The notes: generated by a model from the letters alone, not told the origin. A stretch of DNA of 64,000 bases from Ancylothrix sp. D3o (GCF_025370775.1 NZ_JAMXEX010000004.1:325441-389440), one strand, 5' to 3'; shown: positions 1-9,496, counted from the stretch's first letter. Numbers and translations: made by a program.

Positions 1-425
1 TAACTGGATAACGCCGTTGCAATTGTTTGGGAAGAAAAATTAATTCGATAGTGAGGTGCGCCGGCTATAGGCTTCACAACTCTGATATTACCTGAATAGT
101 TCAACTCTTGACAAAGCAGTTCTGTCAATTCTTTATCAATAGACTCAAAAGCTACATAATTAGTTTTTGTTACACATCCATCAGCAGCTATCAAACCTAA
201 CAGATAGGCTTTAGTTGGAGAATCAATGACATCAAAGTAGCTTTCATTTAAAGTATAGCGATTTCTTCGCTTAGTATTAATACCAGCTTCCTTTAAAACT
301 CTTGCAACTGCTCTCTCACTGACACTCAAATTCCCTGGAATAGACCGGCATTCAACACCCTGACTAAAAGCCTCAATAATCTGCTGCTTTTGTTCACTCG
401 TTAAATTGGTGTAGTTGGTCAACAT
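1..425 (-). CDS. LAGLIDADG homing endonuclease-like protein (partial)
   Basis: An open frame of 141 codons starts at ATG 425-423 and runs without a stop off the left edge, so the C-terminus is missing. Residues about 8-47 look like a helix-turn-helix (segment LTSEQKQQIIEAF, then SVSERAVARVLKEAGI). After a basic linker comes YFDVIDSPTKAYLLGLIAADG; the part YLLGLIAADG is a good match to the LAGLIDADG catalytic helix, with the acidic Asp in place. Downstream residues (VAFESIDKELTELL...) fit the strand/helix pattern of that fold. LAGLIDADG enzymes cut long DNA sites and drive mobility of inteins and introns. The start is 10 bp after the dnaE-N/intein-N stop on the same strand, in a different frame, so co-transcription is likely; no strong ribosome site is visible. 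Whether the second half and the rest of the active site are intact cannot be seen. An intron-encoded or stray endonuclease is the alternative. Confidence 0.8.
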   Translation of the reverse strand, partial: MLTNYTNLTSEQKQQIIEAFSQGVECRSIPGNLSVSERAVARVLKEAGINTKRRNRYTLNESYFDVIDSPTKAYLLGLIAADGCVTKTNYVAFESIDKELTELLCQELNYSGNIRVVKPIAGAPHYRINFSSQTIATALSS

Positions 426-435
426 TTTTGGCAGC

Positions 436-738
436 CTAAGATAAATTGACTTGTTTTAAATCTAACCCCCGTTCAAAGATGCTGTCAATCGCTAACATTT
501 CCCCATCAGTGGTCATAAACTTATGGTCTTTTGTAGCGCGAATAATAGAGCCATCTTCCAAACAATACTCAAACACTTCTTGCTCTCCTCGCTTGTGCCA
601 TTGTGCAATAGGTTGTGAATAGACATAGCCATTACTATCAACACTATAAACCGTACATTCTATCTTTTCCTCAACGATTTTTCCGATAGGCATAGCGCCA
701 TATTCCACAGTCAAAATTTCCGTATCATAGGTTAAACA
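436..738 (-). other. DnaE split intein, N-terminal fragment (100 residues)
   Basis: The intein begins with the nucleophilic cysteine codon at 738-736, directly after extein residues EY. Block A reads [14 protein letters not shown]. Block B contains ATKDHKF, which supplies the Thr-x-x-His needed for the N-S acyl shift. The fragment ends ...[13 protein letters not shown] and a TAG stop, the usual end point for cyanobacterial IntN pieces. All visible splicing residues are intact. The partner IntC, with the terminal Asn and the +1 Cys of the C-extein, is not in this window. Confidence 0.95.
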
Positions 739-3108
739 ATACTCGGCGAATTTCACCATTTGATCAAACAAATCTTCAGCAATTTTTTGATGTACCCCAT
801 TTTTAGTAGCGCCATCAATAAAAAACTCTCGCTGTTTCTTCATTTCATCAGCCTTCTTTTTCCCCATTGCTCGTCTAAGTAAATCAGCTTGACCTAACGT
901 ATATCCCGCCAAATCTTGAGCTAATTTCATAATTTGCTCTTGATAAACAAGAACAGCATAAGTCTCTTGCAAAATCGGCTCTAAAAGCTGATGATCATAT
1001 CTAATTTCCTCTCTACCATGCTTACGATTAATAAACAAAGGAATCAAACCTGCATCCAAAGGCCCAGGCCGGTATAAAGCCAAAATTGAAGAAATATCCT
1101 CAATACAAGAAGGCTTCAAATCGCGCACCACCTGACGCATTCCCGACGATTCCAATTGAAAAATCCCCTCCAACTCTCCCTGAGCTAAAGCTGCATAGGT
1201 TTTCTCAATATCGTCTGGAATTTTACTCGTATTTCCCTTCGCCGCAATTTCCTGATACCTTCTTTCTTCTGCCGGCAATTTATAAGGATCAATATCCTTA
1301 TTTTGAGTTTGCTTAATTAACTCCAGAGTTTTCTGAATCATCGTTAAATTCTTCAAACCCAAAAAATCCATTTTCAGCAAACCCAGAGACTCCAAATCCT
1401 CCATAAAATACTGAGTAATTACCGCACCCTCATTATTCTTTTGTAACGGCACAATTTCATCCAGCGGATCAGCAGAAATCACCACCCCCGCCGCATGAAC
1501 CCCATAAGTTTTATTCGTCCCCTCAATGCGGAGTGCCATATCAAGCCACTGTTTTGCCGTCACCGTTGTAATCGTCTTCCCACTAGCATCTTTAATCTCA
1601 TATTCCTTCGTTTCATAAGTCGTTTTAAACTCCGGTTCTGGCGTACTATCGGAAATCATATTCTTTAACTTTTCCGGTTTTCCCCGCGCCACCGGAATCA
1701 TCTTCGCCATTCTATCCGACTCCGCATAAGGAATCCCTAAAACCCGCGCTACATCCTTTAAAACCGCCTTAGAAGTCATGCGGTTAAAAGTAATAATTTG
1801 CGCCACACGATCTTTCCCATATTTCTCGGCAACATAATCAATAACCTCATCGCGTCTTTCAATACAAAAATCCGTATCAATATCCGGCATAGACTTACGC
1901 TCTGGGTTCAAAAACCGCTCAAAAAGTAACCCATGATGCACCGGATCAATATTCGTAATTTTCAACGCATACGCCACCAAAGAACCCGCCGCCGAACCCC
2001 GCCCAGGGCCAACCGGAATCCCCTTATCTCTGGCAAACTTAATATAATCCCAAACCACCAAAAAATAAGTCGAAAAACCCATTCTTTGAATCATTTTTAG
2101 CTCATATTCCAACCGTTCCCTATACTCACTGTCAATTTCCGTTTTATTTTTCGCATTCAAACGTTCCATTAACCCCTTCCAAGTTTCCTCCTCCACATAA
2201 GTATCCGCCGTATAGCCAGAAGGAATAGGATAATTAGGCAAACGAGGCTCATTAAAAAGCTCATATTTCGTGACCTTCTCCGCCACTTCCAGCGTATTTT
2301 CAATTGCCTCTTTAATAACATCATCCGGCAAATGATCACGGAACAACTGCGCCATTTCTTCCGCAGATTTCAGATATTCCGTACCGCTATAACGCATTCT
2401 TTTTTCATCAAAAATAATTTGCTGAGTTTGAATGCAAAGTAACGCATCATGCGCCTCCACATCCGTACAATAAGTAAAGTGAGAATCATTGGTCGCCACA
2501 ACCTTAATATCCAATTCCTTGGCGATTTTCACAATTCCCACATTCACGATCCGGTCTTCCCAATTCCCATGATCTTGAATTTCTAAATAATAATCATCCC
2601 CAAACAAATCCTTATACCACTTCGCCGTTTTTTTAGCTTCATCTATTTTGTTTCGCAAAAGCAAACGCGGCACCACACCGGCCAAACAACCACTCGTAAC
2701 AATTAACCCCTCATGGTAGTCTTCAAACCATTCTTTTTTAATACAAGGACGCTGAAAAATTCCCGCTCCTTGCATACCCTCCAAATGAGCCTTCGTCGTC
2801 AGCTTCACCAAATGCTTATAACCCTGCGTATTCTTTGCTAAAACCACCTGATGATGTGGCCCTCTTTTACCTCTTTTTGTAGTATTAAGCGTTAGATTTT
2901 CCACATACATTTCATTGCCAATAATCGGCTTAATGCCCTTATTTCGGCACACCTTAATCAACTCAATTGCCCCATACATAACCCCGTGATCTGTCAGAGC
3001 AATCGCCGGCATCCCCAACTCTACCGCCCTATCAATTAATTGCGGTAACTGACTAGCCCCATCCAACAAACTATAATCACTATGAGTATGTAAATTAACA
3101 AAAGACAT
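436..3108 (-). CDS. dnaE: DNA polymerase III alpha subunit, N-terminal half with split intein
   Basis: This is the replicative polymerase catalytic subunit, as the N-terminal part of a protein made from two genes. The PHP domain opens with [20 protein letters not shown]. The polymerase core carries [11 protein letters not shown] and the metal-binding PDIDTDF motif near residue 410. The polymerase sequence stops after ...VKFAEY at residue 790, and residues 791-890 are the N half of the cyanobacterial DnaE split intein. The rest of the polymerase, preceded by the intein C half, must lie elsewhere in the genome; protein trans-splicing joins them. The length of 890 residues is normal for a cyanobacterial dnaE-N. 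Upstream is an alpha/beta hydrolase on the same strand after about 80 bp; downstream is the homing-endonuclease-like gene. Function is certain from family knowledge; splicing activity is inferred. Confidence 0.97.
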   Translation of the reverse strand: MSFVNLHTHSDYSLLDGASQLPQLIDRAVELGMPAIALTDHGVMYGAIELIKVCRNKGIKPIIGNEMYVENLTLNTTKRGKRGPHHQVVLAKNTQGYKHLVKLTTKAHLEGMQGAGIFQRPCIKKEWFEDYHEGLIVTSGCLAGVVPRLLLRNKIDEAKKTAKWYKDLFGDDYYLEIQDHGNWEDRIVNVGIVKIAKELDIKVVATNDSHFTYCTDVEAHDALLCIQTQQIIFDEKRMRYSGTEYLKSAEEMAQLFRDHLPDDVIKEAIENTLEVAEKVTKYELFNEPRLPNYPIPSGYTADTYVEEETWKGLMERLNAKNKTEIDSEYRERLEYELKMIQRMGFSTYFLVVWDYIKFARDKGIPVGPGRGSAAGSLVAYALKITNIDPVHHGLLFERFLNPERKSMPDIDTDFCIERRDEVIDYVAEKYGKDRVAQIITFNRMTSKAVLKDVARVLGIPYAESDRMAKMIPVARGKPEKLKNMISDSTPEPEFKTTYETKEYEIKDASGKTITTVTAKQWLDMALRIEGTNKTYGVHAAGVVISADPLDEIVPLQKNNEGAVITQYFMEDLESLGLLKMDFLGLKNLTMIQKTLELIKQTQNKDIDPYKLPAEERRYQEIAAKGNTSKIPDDIEKTYAALAQGELEGIFQLESSGMRQVVRDLKPSCIEDISSILALYRPGPLDAGLIPLFINRKHGREEIRYDHQLLEPILQETYAVLVYQEQIMKLAQDLAGYTLGQADLLRRAMGKKKADEMKKQREFFIDGATKNGVHQKIAEDLFDQMVKFAEYCLTYDTEILTVEYGAMPIGKIVEEKIECTVYSVDSNGYVYSQPIAQWHKRGEQEVFEYCLEDGSIIRATKDHKFMTTDGEMLAIDSIFERGLDLKQVNLS

Positions 3109-3190
3109 AAGCTTTTCTTAGATTTTAGATTTTAGATATTAATTCTAACACAACTCCCCATTTTCTAAACCCAAGCTGAGGTCGAGGCGT

Positions 3191-4075
3191 TTAGTGGATG
3201 TTCCCAGACTCAGCCGGCAAACTAGAACTTTTCTGCTGAGATTGGCGTTTTTTAACCTCATCAATAAACTCGCCAACAATGTCCAAATAACGCTTACCAG
3301 CCACCGTCGCCAAATTATTATGATCAGCACCATCAATAAAATGTAAATACTTCGGTTCATTAGCCAAATCAAACAATTTTTGACTCATAAAAGCCGGCAC
3401 AGTCGCATCAGCCGTGCCATGAATAAACAAAACCGGCATCTTCAACTTGCCAATCTTTTCTGACGAATTAAACCGCTGGTGCAGCACCAAATCAATCGGA
3501 AAAACCACAAAAGAGGGATAAATTTCGCTCACCATATCCCGCATTGAAGTAAAAGAACCCTCAATAATCACCCCAGCAATTTCGGGATGCCGGCTTGCCA
3601 ACTCAATAGCAATTGCCCCACCCAAAGAATGACCATAAACAAAAATTTGTTTTCCCTCAAAATTTCTTTCTTTCACCAAATAATTCCAAGCAACCTCCAC
3701 ATCCTCATAAACCGATTTTTCATTAGGAAAACCCCCTTCACTGAGGCCATATCCTCGATAATCAATTAACAAAACATTAAATCCCAACTGATAAAAACGA
3801 TAAGCATGATTTACATTTCCCCCAATATTAACCCCATTCCCATGCAAATATAACAACACATCAGAATTAGGAGAACGAGCCGGCAACCACCAACCATGCA
3901 AACGTTCCCCCTTTGCAACCTCAAGCCAAACATCCTCATAAACCACCCCCACAGAAGCAGGAGTCTTTTCTATCACCGCTGAAGGAAAAAAAATCAAGTT
4001 TGGTTGGCGCGCCCACAAATACAAACACGCCGAACCATAAACAGCCACTAAAAACAAAACAACATATTTCAGCAT
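3191..4075 (-). CDS. membrane-anchored alpha/beta hydrolase (BEM46/YfhR type)
   Basis: The 294-residue protein has an N-terminal hydrophobic anchor (LKYVVLFLVAVYGSACLYLW) and an alpha/beta hydrolase fold. The oxyanion region is LYLHGNGVN and the nucleophile elbow is GHSLGG. The likely acid is the Asp in HGTADATVP and the likely base the His in DGADHNNL. This matches the BEM46/YfhR group of serine hydrolases, whose substrates are mostly unknown. It probably faces the periplasm or sits on a membrane. It lies between gatA and dnaE on the same strand, with gaps of about 110 and 80 bp, so it may be transcribed with either. No specific substrate can be inferred. Confidence 0.85.
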   Translation of the reverse strand: MLKYVVLFLVAVYGSACLYLWARQPNLIFFPSAVIEKTPASVGVVYEDVWLEVAKGERLHGWWLPARSPNSDVLLYLHGNGVNIGGNVNHAYRFYQLGFNVLLIDYRGYGLSEGGFPNEKSVYEDVEVAWNYLVKERNFEGKQIFVYGHSLGGAIAIELASRHPEIAGVIIEGSFTSMRDMVSEIYPSFVVFPIDLVLHQRFNSSEKIGKLKMPVLFIHGTADATVPAFMSQKLFDLANEPKYLHFIDGADHNNLATVAGKRYLDIVGEFIDEVKKRQSQQKSSSLPAESGNIH

Positions 4076-4119
4076 AGCCCACCGGCTTTAAATAAAGTGG
4101 TTAAATAGCGCGATGGCGA

Positions 4120-4138
4120 GGCAGGCGGGACGCCTGCC
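4120..4138. repeat. palindromic hairpin repeat, copy 1
   Basis: Arms GGCAGGCG and CGCCTGCC flank GGA and are followed by CCACT. A second copy at 56367-56385 has GGCAGGCA/TGCCTGCC around the same GGA and the same CCACT tail. The one changed base pair is compensated on both arms. It lies between gatA and the hydrolase gene and may also act as an RNA hairpin between them. Confidence 0.7.
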
Positions 4139-4186
4139 CCACTGGCCCACCTGCTTTAAATATACTGCATCAACCCCAACAGAAAA

Positions 4187-5647
4187 TTACATCAAAACCG
4201 GCTTACGGAAATGCCAATCCGTGCTCTGTTCATAAGCATAAGCCACCTCAAAAAGCAAGTGTTCTTGCAGCACATTACCAATCATTTGTAAACCAATTGG
4301 CAACCCATTGTCATCAAAACCACAAGGAACACTCAAAGAAGGCAACCCAGCCAAATTAACAGGAATCGTCATCAAATCCGACAAATACATACTCAGCGGA
4401 TCATCAGTTTTTTCTCCAGCCTTAAAAGCCGTCGTTGGAGCAGTCGGACACACCAACACATCCACCTGAGCAAAAGCCTTATCAAAATCCTGTTTAATCA
4501 GAGTCCGAACCTTTTGGGCCTTCAAATAATAGGCATCATAATAGCCGGCAGAAAGCGTATAAGTTCCAATCATAATCCGCCGTTTTACTTCAGCCCCAAA
4601 ACCCTCAGCACGAGTCTTAGCATACATCTCAATTAAATTCTCGGCATCGGGTGAGCGCATCCCATATTTCACCCCATCATAACGAGCCAAATTTGCCGAA
4701 GCTTCCGAAGGAGCAATAATATAATAAGTAGGCAAACCGTAACGGAAACGCGGGCAAGAAACTACCTGAATTTCTGCACCTAATTCTTGTAATTTTTCAA
4801 TAGCTTTTGTAACCGCTTTTTCCACTGCCGGATCAATACCGGCCCCAAAAGTTTCTTGAATAACTCCTATTCTGCGCTGACCTTTTGGCCGTAAATTTGG
4901 TTGCAAAGCTTTGGCATAATCAGGGATTTTAACTTTTAAACTTGTCGAATCTTTGGGATCATAACCGGCCATTGCACTTAACATAATTGCCGTATCTTCC
5001 ACCGACCGGCCAAAGGGCCCAATTTGATCCAAAGAAGAAGCATAAGCAACCAAACCATAACGAGAAACTAAACCGTAAGTTGGTTTCATTCCCACCACAC
5101 CGCAAAAAGAGGCCGGTTGACGGATAGAGCCCCCCGTATCGCTGCCGGTGGCAACCACACACTCATTCGCCGCCACCGCCGCCGCAGAACCGCCCGAAGA
5201 CCCCCCAGGCACCCGTTCCAAGTCCCAAGGGTTAGCCGTGAGTTGATAGGCAGAAGTTTCGGTAGAACTACCCATCGCAAACTCATCCATATTCGTTTTG
5301 CCGAGAACCACCGCACCGGCATCAATCAGCTTTTGGGAAACGGTAGACTCGTAGGGCGGGATAAAGTTTTGCAGAATACGGGAACCGCAAGTTGTGGGGA
5401 TTCCCTTAGTGCACATATTGTCTTTAATTGCAATAGGGATGCCGGCCAGCAGACCAATTTGCTCGCCCGCAGCAATTTTAGCATCCACCTGACGGGCTTG
5501 CTCAAGAGCCAAATCAGCCGTCACACACAAAAAACTGCGGAGTTTCGGCTCTAATTTTTCAATACGTTCGAGCGCTTCTTTCGTAATTTCGACAGCCGAG
5601 CGGTCTTTGCGGATTAATTGTTTATGTAACTCACGGATCGATGCCAT
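4187..5647 (-). CDS. gatA: Asp/Glu-tRNA amidotransferase subunit A
   Basis: GatA is the glutaminase subunit of the GatCAB complex. It releases ammonia that converts Glu-tRNA(Gln) to Gln-tRNA(Gln) in bacteria lacking glutaminyl-tRNA synthetase. The 486-residue protein shows the amidase signature: catalytic Lys in [11 protein letters not shown], cis-Ser in [13 protein letters not shown] and nucleophile Ser in [16 protein letters not shown]. The length is normal. The start ATG is supported by the typical [12 protein letters not shown]-terminus. gatB and gatC are not in the window, so the complex is encoded at scattered sites, as is common in cyanobacteria. Confidence 0.97.
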   Translation of the reverse strand: MASIRELHKQLIRKDRSAVEITKEALERIEKLEPKLRSFLCVTADLALEQARQVDAKIAAGEQIGLLAGIPIAIKDNMCTKGIPTTCGSRILQNFIPPYESTVSQKLIDAGAVVLGKTNMDEFAMGSSTETSAYQLTANPWDLERVPGGSSGGSAAAVAANECVVATGSDTGGSIRQPASFCGVVGMKPTYGLVSRYGLVAYASSLDQIGPFGRSVEDTAIMLSAMAGYDPKDSTSLKVKIPDYAKALQPNLRPKGQRRIGVIQETFGAGIDPAVEKAVTKAIEKLQELGAEIQVVSCPRFRYGLPTYYIIAPSEASANLARYDGVKYGMRSPDAENLIEMYAKTRAEGFGAEVKRRIMIGTYTLSAGYYDAYYLKAQKVRTLIKQDFDKAFAQVDVLVCPTAPTTAFKAGEKTDDPLSMYLSDLMTIPVNLAGLPSLSVPCGFDDNGLPIGLQMIGNVLQEHLLFEVAYAYEQSTDWHFRKPVLM

Positions 5648-5886
5648 ATTTGTACCTTAAATGATTTCAATTTAATAGCCCCTTAGCAAATATAGCGGTC
5701 AACTTGTACCTCCGACACAGACTTTTGCAGTAAAGCGTCCACCGGGCTGAGGGTAAACATCAAGATAGGCCGGTGTTTCAAAAACTTTCTAGCCCCAAAC
5801 CCCAGCACAACCGGCCAAAATTCCCCTACACTAACCAAGGATTGACTAAAATCAGTCACTTGAGAATTTGTGTGTGAGGACAATCT

Positions 5887-7833
5887 ATGCACCGGCAATG
5901 GCCCCAAGCTATCCTACCCCCCACCGGCACCCTAACGCCCATCCCAAAAACCGACACCCCCCAACTCCCCAAACTTTACCCAACCCGCAACCTACGGCAA
6001 AACCTGCGCGGGTTTCTCATCGCCCTCACCACCGCTTTCGGCACCCTTGCCGGCATGGAATTTTCCGACACCCCCCTCTCCGTCACCCCCCCCACCAGCT
6101 GCGTCACTCTCACCCCCAAAACCGGCACCCCACAAAACCGCTGCATCACCCCCACAGACTTTGCCAAATACACCGCTACCCCACCGACAAAAACTGCCCT
6201 CCAACCCTATCGAACCCCTGAACAAGAGAAAAAACGTCTCCAACGCAAAAACTTTGCCCTTGTTGGCGACAGCAACCGCGATGGCAAAGTGGATGAAAAC
6301 GACTTTACAGACACAAAAACCTGGACATGGCAAACCGGCCCCTTTATCCTTTTTAACATGGATGATGATGACAACAAAGGCCGACCAGATTGGCAAGATA
6401 GAATAGTAAACGGCCCCAAAGATGAAGAAGATTTAGCCAAAATTACCCTCCAACTCAACCCCCAATTTCAAAAAAATATAGTCACCCTCACTGCCGATCC
6501 AAAATCCCGCCCTTATATTAATGTTTTTCAAAAAACTACACGCGGCTGGGTTCCCGTTTCCCTTGATGGTTCCCAACCACTTCCCTACACCAAAGAACTC
6601 ATTTTAGGCGTAGAAGCGAAACAATTTGCTAACCGTAACTGGAACGGTTTAGTTACCCTGCAAGCGAAAGCAAAAGAAAGAGATAAAACCATTGTCACCG
6701 ATAGCGTAGAAATGCGAGTTTCTCCTTGGTTGATGGTACCCAATACCGCAAAAGTTAAAGAACTTTATGTTAGTGATGTGGGGATGGCAAACCGGCAATT
6801 TGTTTCCCAACTTAGGGCCGGTATTACTCCCACCGGCGCCAAAGTTAACGTCATTCCTGGTGGTACAACCTGGAAACAAGACACAATGGAAATCGGCTAT
6901 GTGCAGTTTCCCCAAGACTCAAAATTACGCGAATTTAACGTAGTCTTAAATGGACTCCGCCCCCAAGCTTCTGATTTTTATCCGCGTTCGCTTTTAAGTA
7001 AAGATTTTGGCTGGTTTCAAGTAGGAAAACCCCGCCGTTTAGATGCCCTCAATCAGTGGACAGATTGGTTCGGAAATTTAGAAGTTACTCCCCCTATTCC
7101 GGGGTATCCTTTAGGGCGAATATATTACGGAAATGCGGGCACTTTTGCCTTTCATCCTGAAGTCGTAGATTTTCTCAAAGCCCAAGAAGTTCAAGGCCCA
7201 CCTATTGATTTAGATACCTCTTGGTTGGCAATTCGTCATGTGGATGAAATTATTAGTTTTATTCCCACACCTTCCGGCAAACCTTTAATGATGATTGTCA
7301 GCCCAGAAGAAGGCATCAATCTTTTAAAGGAACTTGATAAAAAAGGTTATGGAAAGGAGTTAATAAATCGGGGTTTAAGTAGCCAAACAACAGTCAAAGC
7401 AGCCCTCAACAACAAAAACCTGATTGAGTATAATTTGAGATTGCAGACCAAACATATTAATGCAATTCAAGCAAAAGTAAAACGGGAATTTAATCTCACC
7501 GATGACCAGATTATTCGCATCCCAGCGATGTTTAATTTTGGTGGTTCTTCTTTGTGGCCGAATATGGTAAACTCGGTGGTTGTTAATGGCCGGCTTATGG
7601 TTTCTAACCCGCGTGGGGCTATTATTCATGGCAAAGATTATACGCAGGAAGAATTGCGCCGTCGAGTATCAGAATCAAATTTAACGGTGTATTTTTTGGA
7701 TGATAGATATTATCAAGAATTGCGGGGAAATACGCACTGTGCAACAAATACCCGCCGCGATGGAGTGGAAAAACCTTTGTGGGAAAGTTTACCAGATTGG
7801 TTGAATTCTCAACAGGTTGCTGGACAAAGATAA
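5887..7833 (+). CDS. protein-arginine deiminase (PAD) homologue
   Basis: PAD enzymes convert protein arginine to citrulline in a calcium-dependent way. The 648-residue protein carries the family's catalytic set. Asp332 is in WKQDTMEIGY. His451 and Asp453 are in WLAIRHVDEIISF. Cys618 is in GNTHCATNTRR. GNLEVTPP and YPLGRIYYGN also match the PAD catalytic domain. The spacing of these residues is close to that in animal PADs. A middle-domain calcium site is suggested by GDSNRDGKVDENDF (about residues 127-140) and a cluster of acidic residues after it. A hydrophobic stretch at about 40-58 may be a signal or anchor. The first 100 residues are rich in Pro and Thr. The start is supported by GAGG 8 bp upstream. 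PADs are well known in vertebrates and a few bacteria; the target here is unknown. Confidence 0.88.
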   Translation: MHRQWPQAILPPTGTLTPIPKTDTPQLPKLYPTRNLRQNLRGFLIALTTAFGTLAGMEFSDTPLSVTPPTSCVTLTPKTGTPQNRCITPTDFAKYTATPPTKTALQPYRTPEQEKKRLQRKNFALVGDSNRDGKVDENDFTDTKTWTWQTGPFILFNMDDDDNKGRPDWQDRIVNGPKDEEDLAKITLQLNPQFQKNIVTLTADPKSRPYINVFQKTTRGWVPVSLDGSQPLPYTKELILGVEAKQFANRNWNGLVTLQAKAKERDKTIVTDSVEMRVSPWLMVPNTAKVKELYVSDVGMANRQFVSQLRAGITPTGAKVNVIPGGTTWKQDTMEIGYVQFPQDSKLREFNVVLNGLRPQASDFYPRSLLSKDFGWFQVGKPRRLDALNQWTDWFGNLEVTPPIPGYPLGRIYYGNAGTFAFHPEVVDFLKAQEVQGPPIDLDTSWLAIRHVDEIISFIPTPSGKPLMMIVSPEEGINLLKELDKKGYGKELINRGLSSQTTVKAALNNKNLIEYNLRLQTKHINAIQAKVKREFNLTDDQIIRIPAMFNFGGSSLWPNMVNSVVVNGRLMVSNPRGAIIHGKDYTQEELRRRVSESNLTVYFLDDRYYQELRGNTHCATNTRRDGVEKPLWESLPDWLNSQQVAGQR

Positions 7834-7840
7834 GGTTTAC

Positions 7841-7875
7841 AAGGTCGGGTTTTTTAACTCGGCCTTTGTTTTTGT
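7841..7875 (+). terminator. rho-independent terminator after the PAD gene
   Basis: An 11-bp stem (AAGGTCGGGTT with AACTCGGCCTT, two G-U pairs) closes on a TTTT loop and is followed by TGTTTTTG. It starts 8 bp after the stop codon. Confidence 0.75.
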
Positions 7876-7936
7876 GGGGCCGGTGTTACCAGGTTTTATA
7901 ATCGCACTGAACTCAATTTAAAGGGATTAAGCGAGA

Positions 7937-8257
7937 TTGTCTATTCATTCAAGGTATGCTGACGGTACACTGGTCTTGAAAAATCAACGTCCTCCAAGGC
8001 TTGGAGAGCCAAAACGCGATCCTAATGCTATTGCCTCACACTGTCAGTTAAGATGGGATACATATAACAACAAAATTTACCAAGCGCGAGAATTTGATGA
8101 TTTTGGGAGGCCGGTGAGAGATATTGATTTTACCAGTCCTACTTATCCGAATGGTAATCCTCGTCCTGATGACCAACCACCACCGCATCAACACCGCTGG
8201 ATACCTAATGCTACAGGTGGTACTTTTAGTAGGAGTAGAACCCCGGAGTCTTTATGA
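7937..8257 (+). CDS. orphan polymorphic-toxin C-terminal domain-like protein
   Basis: This small 106-residue basic protein is rich in His, Pro and Arg. Its second half, with YQAREFDDFGRPVRDIDFT, then PPHQHRWIPN and TGGTFSRS, resembles C-terminal effector domains seen at the ends of large polymorphic toxins. I recognise the pattern but cannot name the family with certainty. There is no secretion or trafficking domain here. An in-frame stop lies just upstream at 7928-7930 and the only start is TTG at 7937, so this is either a detached toxin tip or a small stand-alone effector. Its stop overlaps the next gene's start (ATGA), as in toxin-immunity pairs. Activity is unknown; the conserved His residues would fit a nuclease, but that is a guess. 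Confidence 0.55.
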   Translation: MSIHSRYADGTLVLKNQRPPRLGEPKRDPNAIASHCQLRWDTYNNKIYQAREFDDFGRPVRDIDFTSPTYPNGNPRPDDQPPPHQHRWIPNATGGTFSRSRTPESL

Positions 8258-8694
8258 AATCAGAAGAATTTGTCTTGACGGAAAATATCAGCAAAAATGA
8301 GAAAAAATGGGCGGTTACTCTCTGCTGTGAAGAGGAGGAGAAGCTAGAGATAAAAGTTGCCAATGTTGTTGAATATTTAGCAAAAATTTATGGTAAAAAT
8401 AGCTCTTTGGTTATTAGCTATATTGATGCCACCGGCCTCTATGGTGATGCTTTAACTCTGCGGGGAAATGAGGAAGGTAGTTTTAATTTGTCATTTTCTG
8501 AAATGTTGTGTTTTTTAAGGGAAGAAGGGCAACTAATTGAGTTAGAGGCAACTTTAATTAAAAATGAGATAGAATTGTTTAAAATTATTGTTCGAGATGG
8601 GGTTTCGATTGATGTTTTGGGCTGTGGGGAACTGTTGCCGGTTTCTATTTTGGGCAAATATTTAGCTGTTGAACCAGCTTTGTTTTTGTGGTAG
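8254..8694 (+). CDS. putative immunity protein
   Basis: This 146-residue acidic protein shows no motif I recognise. Its ATG overlaps the stop of the toxin-like gene by 4 bp, which implies translational coupling. An acidic partner behind a small basic His-rich protein fits the immunity gene of a toxin pair, but this rests on position and charge only. It ends 21 bp before the left end of an IS1-family element. AT content is high compared with the PAD gene upstream, consistent with acquired DNA. Confidence 0.5.
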   Translation: MKSEEFVLTENISKNEKKWAVTLCCEEEEKLEIKVANVVEYLAKIYGKNSSLVISYIDATGLYGDALTLRGNEEGSFNLSFSEMLCFLREEGQLIELEATLIKNEIELFKIIVRDGVSIDVLGCGELLPVSILGKYLAVEPALFLW

Positions 8695-8784
8695 GGGTCG
8701 GCTCTTTCCGGTTTCGGTAGTCCTGCATAGTCATGAAAAGTAGATTATAATTTTAATGGTTCAATACCCCTTAATTTTTAGCTT

Positions 8785-8979
8785 ATGCAGTGTCCCAAGT
8801 GCGGCTCTCAATCCATTGTAAAAAATGGCCACACTCACAGTGGCAAACAAAATTTAAAATGTCGAGATTGTCAAAGACAATTTGTTATGGCTCCCCGACA
8901 TCAACCGATTTCTCAAGAAACAAGAGAATTGATAGATAGACTCTTGGCGCGAAAAGATATCTTTGGCGGGAATTGCTAG
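8785..8979 (+). CDS. insA: IS1 InsA-like DNA-binding protein
   Basis: A 64-residue protein with an N-terminal zinc ribbon (CPKCGSQSIVKNGH, then KCRDCQRQF) typical of IS1 InsA. In IS1 this piece binds the terminal repeats and is joined to InsB by frameshifting. The frame ends at TAG 8977-8979. Its last residues (ARKDIFGGNC) differ from the family continuation, which resumes in the next frame as ISLAGIAR. The frame change falls at an AAAA run at 8952-8955; skipping one A gives ...ARKISLAGIARSTGVSE in one reading frame. Confidence 0.85.
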   Translation: MQCPKCGSQSIVKNGHTHSGKQNLKCRDCQRQFVMAPRHQPISQETRELIDRLLARKDIFGGNC

Positions 8980-9496
8980 AAGTACAGGAGTTTCTGAAAG
9001 GTGGCTACAATACTATGTCAATCGAAAATTAGAAGCAGTCAAGAGAGAAGTGCAAGTCAAGTCAAAAAAAAAGGGGAAGCTAACAATTCAATGTGATGAA
9101 ATGTGGTCATTCGTAGGGTTTAAGGGGAACAAGCAGTGGATTTGGTTAGCCATTGATGTAGTTACTAAAGAAATTGTGGGAGTATATATTGGGAAAAGAG
9201 ATGAAACTGGTGCTCACGGATTGTGGGATTCTCTACCAGCAGTTTATCGTCAATGTGCTTGTTCTTTCACAGACTTTTGGAGTGCTTATCAGAGAGTATT
9301 TCCGAAAAAGAGACACCAATCAGTAGGCAAAGAAACTGGAAAAACTTCCTATATAGAAAGATTTAACAATACGATGAGACAAAGAATATCTAGGTTAGTC
9401 AGAAAAACTCTTTCGTTTTCTAAAAAGCTCTCCAATCATATGGTCGCAATCTGGTATTTTATTCATGACTATAACGCCCGTTTATCAATAGAGTGA
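8963..9496 (+). CDS. insB: IS1 InsB-like transposase, catalytic part
   Basis: DDE transposase of the IS1 type. The likely catalytic acids are Asp in IQCDEMWSF, Asp in FTDFWSAY and Glu in SYIERFNNTMRQR. SERWLQYYVN forms the helix-turn-helix region at the start. The frame is +1 relative to InsA. The start at 8963 is only the first in-frame ATG of the open frame; the functional protein is probably an InsA-InsB fusion made by frameshift, or the element carries a one-base insertion that disabled it. The terminal repeats are intact, so it could be moved in trans. Confidence 0.85.
   Translation: MAGIARSTGVSERWLQYYVNRKLEAVKREVQVKSKKKGKLTIQCDEMWSFVGFKGNKQWIWLAIDVVTKEIVGVYIGKRDETGAHGLWDSLPAVYRQCACSFTDFWSAYQRVFPKKRHQSVGKETGKTSYIERFNNTMRQRISRLVRKTLSFSKKLSNHMVAIWYFIHDYNARLSIE

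Noticed and set aside
5683-5907. Minus-strand open frame of 74 codons between gatA and the PAD gene
   Set aside because: It overlaps the PAD start and has no family signal; the divergent gap is better explained as promoter.
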